This document shows positions 27,301 through 37,078 of a stretch of DNA of 64,000 bases, piece after piece. A program made the translations under genes and the position numbers. Position 1 is the stretch's first letter; every line of letters begins with the position of its first letter. This DNA comes from Leucobacter chromiiresistens (GTDB lineage Bacteria; Actinomycetota; Actinomycetes; Actinomycetales; Microbacteriaceae), in contig NZ_FNKB01000001.1 in assembly GCF_900102345.1 (NCBI RefSeq), positions 372,001-436,000 of the forward strand, written 5' to 3'. The notes beneath the pieces are model-generated. The model saw nothing but the letters and a program-made list of their open reading frames with translations. It ran no database searches and was not told the DNA's origin.

Positions 27301-28974
27301 GTGACGCACACCCCGACCGCTGACACCGTGTTCGAGCACGGCTGGATCTACACCGGAACCGAGGGCTCCCCCGTCTTCGGCGGCATCGCCGTCGCAGACG
27401 GGCGCATCCTCTCCACCGACGCCGAGGAGGTGGCCCGCCTCGCCGAGACGGCGGCCACCCGCGTCGACCTCGCCGGCCGGCTGCTCATCGCCGGTTTCCA
27501 AGACGCGCACGCGCACCCGGTGATGGCCGGCGTCGAACTGCTGAGCTGCGACCTGTCGGGCTGCGACACCGCCGAGGAGACGCTCGCCGCGGTCGCAGCC
27601 TACGCCGCGGCGCACCCCGACCTCGCCTGGATCCAGGGCGCCGGCTGGTCGATGGACGCGTTCCCCGGCGGCACGCCCACGCGGCAGATGCTCGACGAGA
27701 TCGTGCCCGACCGGCCGGTGCTGCTCGAGAACCGCGACCACCACGGCGCGTGGGCCAACACGCGCGCGTTCGCGCTGGCCGGCATCACCGCGGAGACGCC
27801 CGACCCGGCCGACGGCCGCTTCGAGCGCGAGGCCGACGGCACCCCGGCGGGCACGGCCCACGAGGGCGCGATGAGCCTCTTCGGCGAGGTGCGGCCGCGC
27901 CCCACGCTCGACCAGGCGTACGCGGGGCTGCTCGCCGCCCAGCAGCACCTCGTCTCGTTCGGCATCACGGCCTGGCAGGACGCGGCCGTCGGCGAGTTCA
28001 TGGGAAGCCCCGACACGGTGCCCGTCTACCTGCGCGCCGCCCGAGACGGCGCCCTCAAGGTGCGGGTGCGGGGGGCGCAGTGGTGGAACCGGGAGGACGG
28101 CGACGCGCAGCTCGGCCCGATCCTCGCCCGCCGCGACGAGGTGGCGCGCGAGTGCCACCCCGACCGGCTCTCGCTGGCGTCGGTGAAGGTGATGGTCGAC
28201 GGGGTCGCCGAGAACTTCACGGCGGCGATGCACGAGTGCTACCGCGACCACCACGGCGACGCGACCGAGAACCGCGGCATCTCGTTCTTCGATCCGCGAG
28301 ACATGGCGCGCTTCGTCGCCGCGCTCGACGCCGCGGGCATGCAGGTGCACTTCCACGCGCTCGGCGACCGCGCGGTGACCGACGCGCTCGACGCCGTCGA
28401 GTACGCGCGGGAGCAGAACGGCGCGAGCGGCAACCGCCACCACCTCGCGCACCTGCAGGTGGTGCGCTCGGAGGACGTGGCGCGGTTCGCGCCGCTCGAG
28501 GCGACCGCGAACATCCAGGCGCTGTGGGCCTGCCACGAGGATCAGCTCGACACCCTCACCCTCCCCTTCCTCGCAGACGACGCCGAGGACCACCACTACC
28601 CCTTCGGCGAGCTCGTCGCGTCGGGCTCCCGGCTCGCCGCAGGCAGCGACTGGCCGGTGTCGAGCCCCGACCCGGTGCAGGCGATCCACATCGCCGTGAA
28701 CCGCCGCTCGCCCGGCAGCGACCTGCCGCCCCTCGGCCCCGAGTCGCAGAAGCTCACCCTGGCGCAGGCGCTCGACGCGTACACCCAGGGCACGGCCCGG
28801 GTGAACCACCTCGACCACGCGACCGGCCGCATCGAGCCGGGGTACTACGCCGACCTCGCCATTCTCGACCGCAACCTCTTCGAACTCGCTCGCGAGGATC
28901 TGCACACCGCGCGCGTCGACGAGACGTGGATCGGCGGCGAGCGCGTGTACGCGCGGGCGGAGGGCGCAGCGTGA
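27301..28974 (+). CDS. Amidohydrolase_3 (YtcJ-like) hydrolase
   Basis: 557 residues from GTG 27301. Metal-binding DAHAH (68-72), an insertion domain with WIQGAGWSMDAFPGG, HFHALGDRAVTDALDAVEYA and HHLAHLQVV with further His ligands, AAGSDWPVSSPDP with the catalytic Asp, and a closing GYYADLAILDRN strand. It is a distant paralogue of the 18592 enzyme. First gene of a five-gene operon with an oligopeptide-type importer, overlapping the lipoprotein gene by GTGA. It probably hydrolyses an amide carried in by that importer; the substrate is unknown. Confidence 0.87.
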   Translation: MTHTPTADTVFEHGWIYTGTEGSPVFGGIAVADGRILSTDAEEVARLAETAATRVDLAGRLLIAGFQDAHAHPVMAGVELLSCDLSGCDTAEETLAAVAAYAAAHPDLAWIQGAGWSMDAFPGGTPTRQMLDEIVPDRPVLLENRDHHGAWANTRAFALAGITAETPDPADGRFEREADGTPAGTAHEGAMSLFGEVRPRPTLDQAYAGLLAAQQHLVSFGITAWQDAAVGEFMGSPDTVPVYLRAARDGALKVRVRGAQWWNREDGDAQLGPILARRDEVARECHPDRLSLASVKVMVDGVAENFTAAMHECYRDHHGDATENRGISFFDPRDMARFVAALDAAGMQVHFHALGDRAVTDALDAVEYAREQNGASGNRHHLAHLQVVRSEDVARFAPLEATANIQALWACHEDQLDTLTLPFLADDAEDHHYPFGELVASGSRLAAGSDWPVSSPDPVQAIHIAVNRRSPGSDLPPLGPESQKLTLAQALDAYTQGTARVNHLDHATGRIEPGYYADLAILDRNLFELAREDLHTARVDETWIGGERVYARAEGAA

Positions 28975-30605
28975 CCGGGCGCCGCATGCGCCGAGCGGCC
29001 ACGGCGGGCACCGCGATCCTGCTCGCCGCGGGTCTCGTCGGGTGCGGGCAGAGCGCCGTCGGGAAGGATGCGGGCACGTTCGAGCTCGAGGCGACCACCC
29101 CGGCGCCGGTGGGCGACATCGACTCGTTCACGTGGGCGCTCGGCACCGAGCCCTACTCCCTCGACCCCGCCTACGCGTTCGACTACAACGACAACACGGT
29201 GCTCTCGAACGTCTGCGACTCGCTGCTGCGGTGGAACTCCGACCTGTCGGTCTCGCCGGGGCTCGCGACCGCGTTCGACCATCCCGACCCGCTCACCTGG
29301 GTGTACACGATCCGCGAGGGCGTCTCGTTCCACGACGGCACCGAGATGACGCCGAACGACGTCGTCGTGTCGCTGCAGCGGCATCTCGACCCCGAGGTGG
29401 CCTCGTTCTGGTACGACACGTTCAAGAACGTCGACACCATCGAGCAGACCGGCGAGCACGAGGTCACCGTGCGCACCGTCGTGCCCGACTCGCAGTTCAA
29501 CCAGCTGATGTCGGCCGCCCCCGGCGTCATCCAGTCGGCCGCCAGCACCGAGGCGGCAGGCGCCGACTACGGCAACCAGTCGACGGGCGTGAACTGCACC
29601 GGGCCGTTCTCGTTCGGCGAGTGGCGCTCGGGGGAGTCGATCACCCTGAACCGCTTCGACGACTACTGGGATCCGGAGCTGCGGGCGAAGGCCGAGCAGC
29701 TGACGTTCGTGATCCTCACCGACGCCAATGCGCGCGTCAACGCGCTGCAGACGGGCGAGATCGACGGCGCGTGGACGATCCCGAGCAACGCCATCGACGT
29801 GCTGCGCGCCAGCGACACGGGCAGCGTGCACTTCGGCCTGAACGCGACCGTGCAGAGCCTCATCGTCTCAGACATGGACGGGCCGCTCGGCGACGTGCGG
29901 GTGCGCCAGGCGCTGACGATGGCGCTCGACCGCGAGGCGCTGGTGCGCGCCGCGGTGCAGGGCTACGCGACGCCGACCGACGCCCTCACGCCCGAGTCGG
30001 TGTGGATCAACGGCGACCCCGAGGCGACCGACGCCGCGTTCGAGGATCTGCCGAACCACGACTACGACCTCGACGAGGCGCGCCGGCTCGTGCGCGAGGC
30101 GGGCGCGGAGGGCGCGAAGATCACCTACGCCACCGCGTCGCTCGATGCCTCGTTCGACGTGATCTCGCAGGCGGTCGCCTCGGCGGGCGCCGAGATCGGG
30201 CTCGACATCGAGATCGACACGCGCACGCCGAACGCCTACACGCTCCTCTTCTCCGACCCGACGGCGCTCGAGGGCGTCGATCTGCTGACGACGCGCTGGT
30301 ACCTCTCGAGCACCGACCCGCTCGAGATGTACGCGGTGCTGCGCACCGGCGAGTTCTCGAACTACGGCCAGTGGTCGAACCCGGAGTTCGACGCGATCGT
30401 GAACAAGGCGCTGCAGACCGACGACCCGTACGCGCGCTCGCACCTCGCGGCGCAGGCGCAGCGGCTCACGAGCGAGGAGCTCCCCTGGATTCCGCTGTTC
30501 GACGTGCCGACCACGCTGTGGCTCGGCGAGCGGATCACAGGCGTCGACCCGTCGATCTACTACATGTACTACCCCTGGGCAGCGACGATCGGGAGGGCCG
30601 AGTGA
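28971..30605 (+). CDS. ABC importer substrate-binding lipoprotein (SBP family 5)
   Basis: 544 residues from GTG 28971, inside the amidohydrolase stop. A type II signal peptide ends in LVGC with the lipidated Cys25, so the mature protein is tethered outside the membrane. SBP_bac_5 features are EPYSLDPAYAFDYND, YTIREGVSFHDGTEMTPNDVVVSLQRHLDP and the QRLTSEELPWIPLFD tail. The family binds di- and oligopeptides, nickel, opines, glutathione or sugars. With two permeases and a fused ATPase it forms a complete importer whose ligand is likely an amide related to the leading hydrolase. Confidence 0.9.
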   Translation: MTGRRMRRAATAGTAILLAAGLVGCGQSAVGKDAGTFELEATTPAPVGDIDSFTWALGTEPYSLDPAYAFDYNDNTVLSNVCDSLLRWNSDLSVSPGLATAFDHPDPLTWVYTIREGVSFHDGTEMTPNDVVVSLQRHLDPEVASFWYDTFKNVDTIEQTGEHEVTVRTVVPDSQFNQLMSAAPGVIQSAASTEAAGADYGNQSTGVNCTGPFSFGEWRSGESITLNRFDDYWDPELRAKAEQLTFVILTDANARVNALQTGEIDGAWTIPSNAIDVLRASDTGSVHFGLNATVQSLIVSDMDGPLGDVRVRQALTMALDREALVRAAVQGYATPTDALTPESVWINGDPEATDAAFEDLPNHDYDLDEARRLVREAGAEGAKITYATASLDASFDVISQAVASAGAEIGLDIEIDTRTPNAYTLLFSDPTALEGVDLLTTRWYLSSTDPLEMYAVLRTGEFSNYGQWSNPEFDAIVNKALQTDDPYARSHLAAQAQRLTSEELPWIPLFDVPTTLWLGERITGVDPSIYYMYYPWAATIGRAE

Positions 30606-31651
30606 TGCGCGCACCGTCAGGAGCGAACGAGACGCGGGCCGTGCGCCTGCGCGAGGACGGACCGGAGGCGCGCCGCACCCGCGCGGGCCGCGGCGGGGCG
30701 ACGGCGCGCTTCGTGCTCGGGCGTGTGGTCGGCCTCGTGGCGACCCTGTTCGCCGCCTCCCTCGTCGTGTTCTTCTCACGCTTCGTCGTACCCGGCGACC
30801 CGGCCCGGTTCCTGCTGCGCGGCCGCAGCCCGAGCCCCGAGGCGATCGCCGAGGTCACGAAGCAGTACGGCCTCGACAAGCCGCCCATCGAGCAGTACCT
30901 CTCGTGGATCGGCGGCGTGGTGCGCGGCGACTTCGGCCGCTCGCTGCAGTACCGCGACGACGTGTCGAACGTGCTGCTCGCCCGCCTGCCGGTCACACTC
31001 GAGCTGGTGGCGCTCGCCGCCGTCATCATCGTGCTCCTCGGGCTCGCGGCCGGCATCTTCGCCAGCCTGCGGCGCGGCAGGGCGGCGGATCGCGTGATCC
31101 TGATGACGTCGACGGCGCTCGGGGCGGTGCCGGCCTTCGTCATCGCGATCCTGCTCATCGCCGTCTTCGCCGTGCAGCTCGGGTGGTTCCCGTCGTTCGG
31201 CAGCGGCGACGAGGGGTGGGATCGCTTCGTGCACCTCATCCTCCCCGCATTCGCGCTGGGCCTCGCGTTCGTCGCGCTGATCGCCCGCGTCACCCGCTCG
31301 TCGATGAACGAGCAGTTCGTGCGCGAGCACGTCGAGGTGGCGACGAGCCGCGGCCTCACCCGCTCGTCGGTGGTGCTGCGGCACGTGCTGCGCAACGCGA
31401 TCGGGCCGATCCTGCTCGTCAGCGGCGTGCTCGTCGCCGGCCTGCTCGTGTCGAGCGCGATCGTCGAGCAGACGTTCGGCCTCGCCGGCATGGGCTCGCT
31501 GCTCGTGCAGTCGGTCGACCGCCTCGACTTCCCGGTGGTGCAGGCGATCGTGCTCGTCGTGGTCGTCGCCTTCGTCACCATCAACACCATCGTCGATCTC
31601 CTTCAGCCCCTGATCGACCCCCGCATCGCCGCAGGATCGGAGACCCGATGA
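30605..31651 (+). CDS. ABC importer permease, DppB/OppB type
   Basis: 348 residues; six predicted membrane helices after a basic N-terminal extension of about 30 residues. The first helix is followed by VVPGDPARFLLRGRSPS and the QYGLDKPPIEQYLSWIGGVVRGDFGRSLQ periplasmic start typical of OppB. The EAA loop includes HVEVATSRGLTRSSVVLRHVLRNA. ATG 30605 overlaps the binding-protein stop by one base (TGATG), and the stop overlaps the next gene, so the importer subunits are translated together. Confidence 0.92.
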   Translation: MRAPSGANETRAVRLREDGPEARRTRAGRGGATARFVLGRVVGLVATLFAASLVVFFSRFVVPGDPARFLLRGRSPSPEAIAEVTKQYGLDKPPIEQYLSWIGGVVRGDFGRSLQYRDDVSNVLLARLPVTLELVALAAVIIVLLGLAAGIFASLRRGRAADRVILMTSTALGAVPAFVIAILLIAVFAVQLGWFPSFGSGDEGWDRFVHLILPAFALGLAFVALIARVTRSSMNEQFVREHVEVATSRGLTRSSVVLRHVLRNAIGPILLVSGVLVAGLLVSSAIVEQTFGLAGMGSLLVQSVDRLDFPVVQAIVLVVVVAFVTINTIVDLLQPLIDPRIAAGSETR

Positions 31652-32622
31652 GCACCTCTGCCTCTCAGGCCGCGCCCCGGCCGTCCGCATCCGGCGCGTC
31701 CAGCGCGTCCGGCGCCCCCGGGGCAGCCGGAGCGTCCCGCGCTTCCGCGCCCGCCCCCGGCGGGCCGCCGAACGCCACCCGAGCCCTCGCCGTACCGAAA
31801 TCGCTGCGGCGCCGGCGCTTCTCCGTGCAGGCGACGGTGTCGCTCGTCTTCGTGGCGGTCGTGGTGCTCGCGGCCGCGCTCGCCACGCTGATCGCCCCGT
31901 ACGACCCCGATCACGTCGACCTGCAGAACGTGCTCTCGGGCCCGAGCTGGGCGCACTGGCTCGGCACCGACGCGCTCGGCCGCGACCTGCTCACCCGCCT
32001 CATGTACGGGGCGCGCACCTCGCTCATCGGCCCCCTCATCGTCGTCATCGGCTCGACCGTGCTGGGCCTCCTGCTCGGTCTCGTCGCGGCGTGGCGCGGC
32101 GGCTGGATCGACGCCGTGCTGTCGCGCGTCTTCGACTTCCTGTTCTCATTCCCGGCGATGCTGCTCGCGATCCTCGCGGTCGCCCTCTTCGGCAAGGGGC
32201 TCTTCGCCCCCGTGCTCGCGATGACGATCGCCTACATCCCCTACGTCGCGCGGCTCACGCGCGGTCTCGTCGTCGCCGAGCGCACGCGGCCCTACGTGCA
32301 GGCGTACCGCGTGCTCGGCTTCCGGGGATCGTGGATCGCGATGCGCCGCGTGCTCCCCAACGTGGTGCCGACGGTCGGCGCCCAGTCGACGCTGAACTTC
32401 GGCTACGTGCTCGCCGACCTCGCCGCGCTGTCGTTCATCGGCCTGGGCGTGCAGGCGCCGACCGCCGACTGGGGCTCCATGATCAACGAGAGCCGCGGAG
32501 CGCTCATGAGCGGGGCGCTGCTGCCCACGTTCGTGCCGGCCGCCGTCGTCGTGCTCGTGGTGGTCGCCATCAACATCATCGGCGAAGAACTGTCCGACCG
32601 CATCGGAGGCAACTTCTCATGA
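31648..32622 (+). CDS. ABC importer permease, DppC/OppC type
   Basis: 324 residues. The first about 45 residues are a Ser/Ala/Pro/Gly-rich low-complexity tail, then APYDPDHVDLQNVL and HWLGTDALGRDLLTRLMYGARTSL, the hallmark of OppC/DppC N-terminal domains. The EAA motif is RPYVQAYRVLGFRGSWIAMRRVLPN. Six helices are predicted. It overlaps the previous and next genes by ATGA. It pairs with the upstream OppB-like permease. Confidence 0.92.
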   Translation: MSTSASQAAPRPSASGASSASGAPGAAGASRASAPAPGGPPNATRALAVPKSLRRRRFSVQATVSLVFVAVVVLAAALATLIAPYDPDHVDLQNVLSGPSWAHWLGTDALGRDLLTRLMYGARTSLIGPLIVVIGSTVLGLLLGLVAAWRGGWIDAVLSRVFDFLFSFPAMLLAILAVALFGKGLFAPVLAMTIAYIPYVARLTRGLVVAERTRPYVQAYRVLGFRGSWIAMRRVLPNVVPTVGAQSTLNFGYVLADLAALSFIGLGVQAPTADWGSMINESRGALMSGALLPTFVPAAVVVLVVVAINIIGEELSDRIGGNFS

Positions 32623-34301
32623 CCCAGCTCCTCGACATCGCAGACCTCTCGCTGCGGGTTCCGGGCCGTGGCCCGCTGCTGAACGGGGTCTCGATCTCCG
32701 TCGCCTCCGGCGAATCGGTGGCGCTCGTCGGCGAATCCGGATCGGGCAAGTCGCTCACCACCCGGGCCGCCCTCGGCCTCTTCCCCGACCACGCCTCGCT
32801 CGACGGATCGGTGCGGGTCGGAGACATCGACACCGTCACCGCGACGGAGGCGCAGCTGCGCACCATCCGCCGCACCCGCGCGTCGATGATCTTCCAGGAT
32901 CCGCGAGCCGGCATCAACCCCGTGCGCACCCTCGGCGACTTCCTCACCGAGACGCTCGTGCGCTGGCACGGGCTCAGCCGCGCCGACGCCGCCGCCCGCG
33001 CCGTCGCGCAGCTCGAGCAGGTCGGTCTGCCCCGCGCCGCGGCGCTGCTCGACCAGTACCCGCACCAGCTCTCGGGGGGCATGCTGCAGCGCGTCATGAT
33101 CGCCGCTGCGCTGCTCGACTCCCCCGATCTGCTGCTCTGCGACGAGCCGACCACCGCCCTCGACGTCACCACGCAGGCGGGCATCGTCGAGCTGCTGCGC
33201 GAACAGCAGGCGGCGCGCGGCATGGGCATGCTGTTCATCACGCACGATCTCGGGTTGGCCGCCTCGCTGTGCGAGCGCGTCGTCGTGCTGCGGGGCGGGC
33301 GCGTGGTCGAGGAGGGGGCGACCGAGGCCGTGTTCCGCGCCCCGCAGGAGGCGTACACGCAGGAGCTGCTGGCCGCGACGCCGCGCATCGAGGTGCGGGA
33401 TGCGGGTGCTGGTGCTGGTGCCGACGCTCTCGGCGATCCGGATCCCGCCGCCGGCGCGTCCGGTGCCGACGGTGCCGTAGGTGCCGACGGTGCCGGCGCG
33501 TCCGCCGCCGAGCCTCCGCTCATCGCGGCGTCCGGGCTCACCAAGCGCTACCGGGTGCCGGGCCGCGACGACGTGACGGCGCTCTCGGGCGTCGGCTTCG
33601 CGCTCGCACGCGGCGGATCGCTCGGCATCGTCGGCGAATCGGGGTCGGGCAAGTCGACGCTCGCCCGCATCCTCGTCGGGCTCGAACAGGCAGACGCCGG
33701 CGAGCTGTCGTTCGGCGGCGTCGCGCGCCCCGATCGGGCTATGTCGGGCGCCGAGCGCCGCGAGCTGGCGGCGACCACGCAGATGGTGTTCCAGGATCCG
33801 TACCTGTCGCTCGATCCGCGCATCCCGATCGGGCGGGCCGTCGCCGACGTGGTGCGTCTGCATCGCGGCGGAGCGCGGCGCGAGGCCGAGACGGTGGCCG
33901 CGTCGCTGCTCGAACGCGTCGGCCTCCGCCCCGACCAGCTCGCGGCGCGGCCGAAGGCGCTCTCGGGCGGCCAGCGGCAGCGCGTCGCGCTCGCGAAGGC
34001 TCTCGCCGCCGGGCCGAAGCTGCTCGTGCTCGACGAGGCGACGAGCGCGCTCGATGTCTCGGTGCAGGCGCAGGTGCTCGAACTCATCGAGGAGGTGCGC
34101 GACCAGTTCGGCCTCTCCATCGTCTTCGTGACGCACGACCTCGCGGTCGTCTCCCGCATCTGCACCGAGACCCTCGTGATGCAGCGCGGCGAGGTGGTCG
34201 AGTACGGCAGCACCGCGCAGATCCTCACCGACCCCCAGGAGGAGTACACGCAGCGCCTCATCACCTCGCGGCCCGCGCCGCTCTGGCAGCAGGCCGCGTA
34301 G
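32619..34301 (+). CDS. Fused dual-ATPase subunit of the ABC importer (DppD-DppF type)
   Basis: 560 residues made of two complete ABC domains. The first has Walker A GESGSGKS (38-45), LSGGMLQR signature and LLLCDEPTTALDV Walker B; the second has GESGSGKST near 343, LSGGQRQR and LLVLDEATSALDV. A Gly/Ala/Asp-rich linker (about 265-302, from repetitive DNA) joins them. Such DppD-DppF fusions occur in actinobacteria and proteobacteria (YejF, GsiA-like). It ends the operon with the stop entering a 20-bp-arm hairpin. Confidence 0.92.
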   Translation: MTQLLDIADLSLRVPGRGPLLNGVSISVASGESVALVGESGSGKSLTTRAALGLFPDHASLDGSVRVGDIDTVTATEAQLRTIRRTRASMIFQDPRAGINPVRTLGDFLTETLVRWHGLSRADAAARAVAQLEQVGLPRAAALLDQYPHQLSGGMLQRVMIAAALLDSPDLLLCDEPTTALDVTTQAGIVELLREQQAARGMGMLFITHDLGLAASLCERVVVLRGGRVVEEGATEAVFRAPQEAYTQELLAATPRIEVRDAGAGAGADALGDPDPAAGASGADGAVGADGAGASAAEPPLIAASGLTKRYRVPGRDDVTALSGVGFALARGGSLGIVGESGSGKSTLARILVGLEQADAGELSFGGVARPDRAMSGAERRELAATTQMVFQDPYLSLDPRIPIGRAVADVVRLHRGGARREAETVAASLLERVGLRPDQLAARPKALSGGQRQRVALAKALAAGPKLLVLDEATSALDVSVQAQVLELIEEVRDQFGLSIVFVTHDLAVVSRICTETLVMQRGEVVEYGSTAQILTDPQEEYTQRLITSRPAPLWQQAA

Positions 34302-34345
34302 GGGCCCGGGCTGGGCCGGGCCGGGCCCGGCCCAGCCCGGGCCCC
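34301..34345 (+). terminator. Perfect 20-bp-arm hairpin at the end of the ABC operon
   Basis: Arms at 34301-34320 and 34326-34345 are exact inverted copies, GC-only but for one A/T pair, with a 5-nt loop (CCGGG). The first base is the last base of the ATPase stop codon. No T-tract follows; it probably acts as an intrinsic-like terminator or protects the 3' end of the mRNA. Confidence 0.75.
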
Positions 34346-34410
34346 GCCCGGCTGTCGCCCTTCCGCCGCGCTCAGGCCAATCCCCCCGCCCGCCCGGCCC
34401 CGCCGTCGCA

Positions 34411-34474
34411 CAGGAGATCCGGCGTCCAACGGGCGTACAGCGCGAAAGTGCACTGCATTTCGCCGGATCCCCTG
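34411..34474. repeat. Nested palindrome downstream of the ABC operon
   Basis: Outer arms (34411-34424 and 34461-34474, core GATCCGGCG) match in 13 of 14 bases. An inner hairpin GCGAAA...TTTCGC (34442-34463) contains TGCA-C-TGCA and competes with the outer one. A GC-rich GCCGGCG-type stretch follows to the hydrolase stop. Its function is unknown. Confidence 0.65.
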
Positions 34475-34557
34475 CACGAAGCCGGGGCGAGCAGGGCCGA
34501 CGGCGCCGGTTCCGGCACCGGCGCCAGTGCCGATGCCGGCGCCGGCAGCGCCGAGCG

Positions 34558-35355
34558 TTATTCCCCCGCGTCGCGCAGGAAGTCGATGCCGATCCGCTTG
34601 AAGTCGCGCGCACCGGGGGCGTTGAAGTGGTGGCGCCCCTCGATCTCGGCGAATGCGCCGTGCGGCAGCTGCGCGGCGAGCTGCTTCGAGTCGTCGAAGA
34701 TGAGATCCTCGGTGCCGGTGGCGACGAGCACGGGCTGCTGCGGGGGGCGCCCCAGGTCGGGGTTCTCGTCGCCGAACCGCATGCCGCCGGCGAGCGCGAT
34801 GAGCGCGGCGAGATCGTTCTCGGGCACTCGCTCGGCGAGTTTCACGTAGTTCTGGGTGGCGCGATCCGTCACCGGGGTGCCGTTGGCGAGATAGTCGTTC
34901 GCCTGCGCGAGGTCGAGGCGCCCGAGCGGGCGGCCGTCGGGGATGCCGCCGAGCACGGCGCGCTCGACGCGATCGGCGAGGTCGACCGCCACATGCCAGC
35001 CGACGCGGGCGCCGAGCGAATAGCCGAGGTACCGCACCGGGTCGATCATGTAGGTGTCGAGGATCACCTCGACGTCAGACACCAGCAGCGGCATCTGGTA
35101 GTTGCGGGGCTCGACCGGCTTCTCGCTCATGCCGTGACCGCGCTGGTCGATGCCGAGCACCCGGAAGCCCTCGCGCAGCAGCCCGCCCACCCAGCCGGTG
35201 CTCACCCAGTTGTCGCGGCAGCTCGACGCGAAGCCGTGCACCGCCAGCACCACGGGCGCGTCCTCGTCGCCCCACGTGTAGGTCGCGAGACGGAATCCCT
35301 CCTCCGACATCACGTAGACGGGTTCGGGCATCTCGGGGATCAGCGGAGTCGACAT
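34558..35355 (-). CDS. Alpha/beta-fold hydrolase
   Basis: 265 residues. Oxyanion region VHGFASSCRDNW, IDQRGHGMSEKP loop, nucleophile elbow GYSLGAR, an acid in the ATGTEDLIF strand, and catalytic His in EGRHHFNAPGARDF. It resembles epoxide hydrolase, haloperoxidase and 3-oxoadipate enol-lactonase relatives, so a role in hydrolysis of an ester or lactone is possible, but its substrate is unknown. ATG 35355 begins the conserved part; GGAGGG lies very close to it, so the start is a little uncertain. It is single and converges with the ABC operon. Confidence 0.85.
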   Translation of the reverse strand: MSTPLIPEMPEPVYVMSEEGFRLATYTWGDEDAPVVLAVHGFASSCRDNWVSTGWVGGLLREGFRVLGIDQRGHGMSEKPVEPRNYQMPLLVSDVEVILDTYMIDPVRYLGYSLGARVGWHVAVDLADRVERAVLGGIPDGRPLGRLDLAQANDYLANGTPVTDRATQNYVKLAERVPENDLAALIALAGGMRFGDENPDLGRPPQQPVLVATGTEDLIFDDSKQLAAQLPHGAFAEIEGRHHFNAPGARDFKRIGIDFLRDAGE

Positions 35356-35478
35356 CCCTCCATTGTGGCCCGCTGAGCGCGGCGGCGTGCGCGCTGTCGT
35401 TCGGTGAGGCGAGCCGCGTGAAGGCTGAGGGTCGGGACGGGAACGGCCACCCTCCCAGCTCTCCCCGACCGAAAGCGG

Positions 35479-35536
35479 GCGCAGTAAAAAGCCCCTCGGG
35501 AATCTACGAACGGACTTCAGAGGGGGCTTTCTGCGC
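35479..35536 (-). terminator. Hairpin with poly-T on the minus strand
   Basis: Nested arms GCGCAG...CTGCGC and AAAGCCCCTC...GAGGGGGCTTT (one bulge) with a 22-nt loop. Read on the minus strand, the inner stem ends in TTTTT. No minus-strand gene now ends here, so it may be left from a lost gene of the mobile patch next to it. Confidence 0.55.
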
Positions 35537-35634
35537 ACTTCCACGGCTTCTCGCTGCAGGCGAGCTGTTCCTTAGAATCTCCATACGAGCGTCCGCAGAT
35601 CAACGGCTTCCCGTATCTGAGAGGGGAGCTTTCA

Positions 35635-35823
35635 ATGATGGATCGGAACGCCTATACAGACGGAGTGTGGGTCGTCCAGGAGGACTCCACTCCGGACCTC
35701 AAGATTCTTGCAATCTGTGCCACGCAGGAAGAAGCACTGGAGTTCGCGAATGTAGCGCAGCACCGCTACATCGATGGGGTGATTCACGGCTTCTATCCAT
35801 TCGGCTTCAGGCACGGTGAATAG
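35635..35823 (+). CDS. Small orphan protein in a low-G+C patch
   Basis: 62 residues (or 61 if the second ATG at 35638 is used) with AGGGGAG at 7-13 bp upstream. Sequence is acidic, with DGVWVV near the N-terminus, a QEEALEFANVAQHRY helix and GVIHGFYPFGF at the end; no Cys pair and no membrane segment. I do not recognise a family. Codon use is clearly less G/C-rich in third positions than in neighbours, and an integrase remnant lies just downstream, so it was probably brought in by a phage or integrative element. Confidence 0.5.
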   Translation: MMDRNAYTDGVWVVQEDSTPDLKILAICATQEEALEFANVAQHRYIDGVIHGFYPFGFRHGE

Positions 35824-35902
35824 CAGGACCAAATGGCTTTGCAGCTCACGAGCATGCCCGGACGGTGCGGTCGGCCCCTAGGTAATGGGCCGTCTCTGAT
35901 GA

Positions 35903-36034
35903 CGTGACCTGGCCGTGCAGAGGATGCTTGGTCACGCTTCCGCAGCGATGACTCTTGACGTGTACGCCGACCTAAGAAAGGCCCGGGCTGGAGCTTCGCT
36001 CATGCGAAACTACCAACCCGAGCCTCTTCTGTAA
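35903..36034 (+). pseudogene. C-terminal remnant of a tyrosine recombinase (phage-type integrase)
   Basis: The frame from 35903 to the TAA at 36032-36034 reads QRMLGHASAAMTLDVYADL near its start, which is the end of the catalytic domain: the GH of the R..H-x-x-R..H/W..Y set and the nucleophile Tyr. A stop at 35900-35902 and non-matching sequence upstream show that only about 43 codons survive. It lies in a stretch of lower G+C (about 35.56-36.05 kb) next to nrdF. It cannot encode an active enzyme. Confidence 0.8.
35972..36025 (-). terminator. Terminator of the nrdHIEF operon, inside the integrase remnant
   Basis: On the minus strand, 36025-36013 pairs with 35991-35979 over 13 bp, all Watson-Crick or G-U, and the stem is followed by TTTCTT. 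It lies 32 bp after the nrdF stop. It overlaps the last codons of the integrase remnant, so the element probably supplied, or was anchored at, this terminator. Confidence 0.7.
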
Positions 36035-36056
36035 ATAGCGCCTCTTATCTGGGCTT

Positions 36057-37058
<1,002 letters not shown>

Positions 37059-37078
37059 TTATGCCGTGATCGCGAGGA

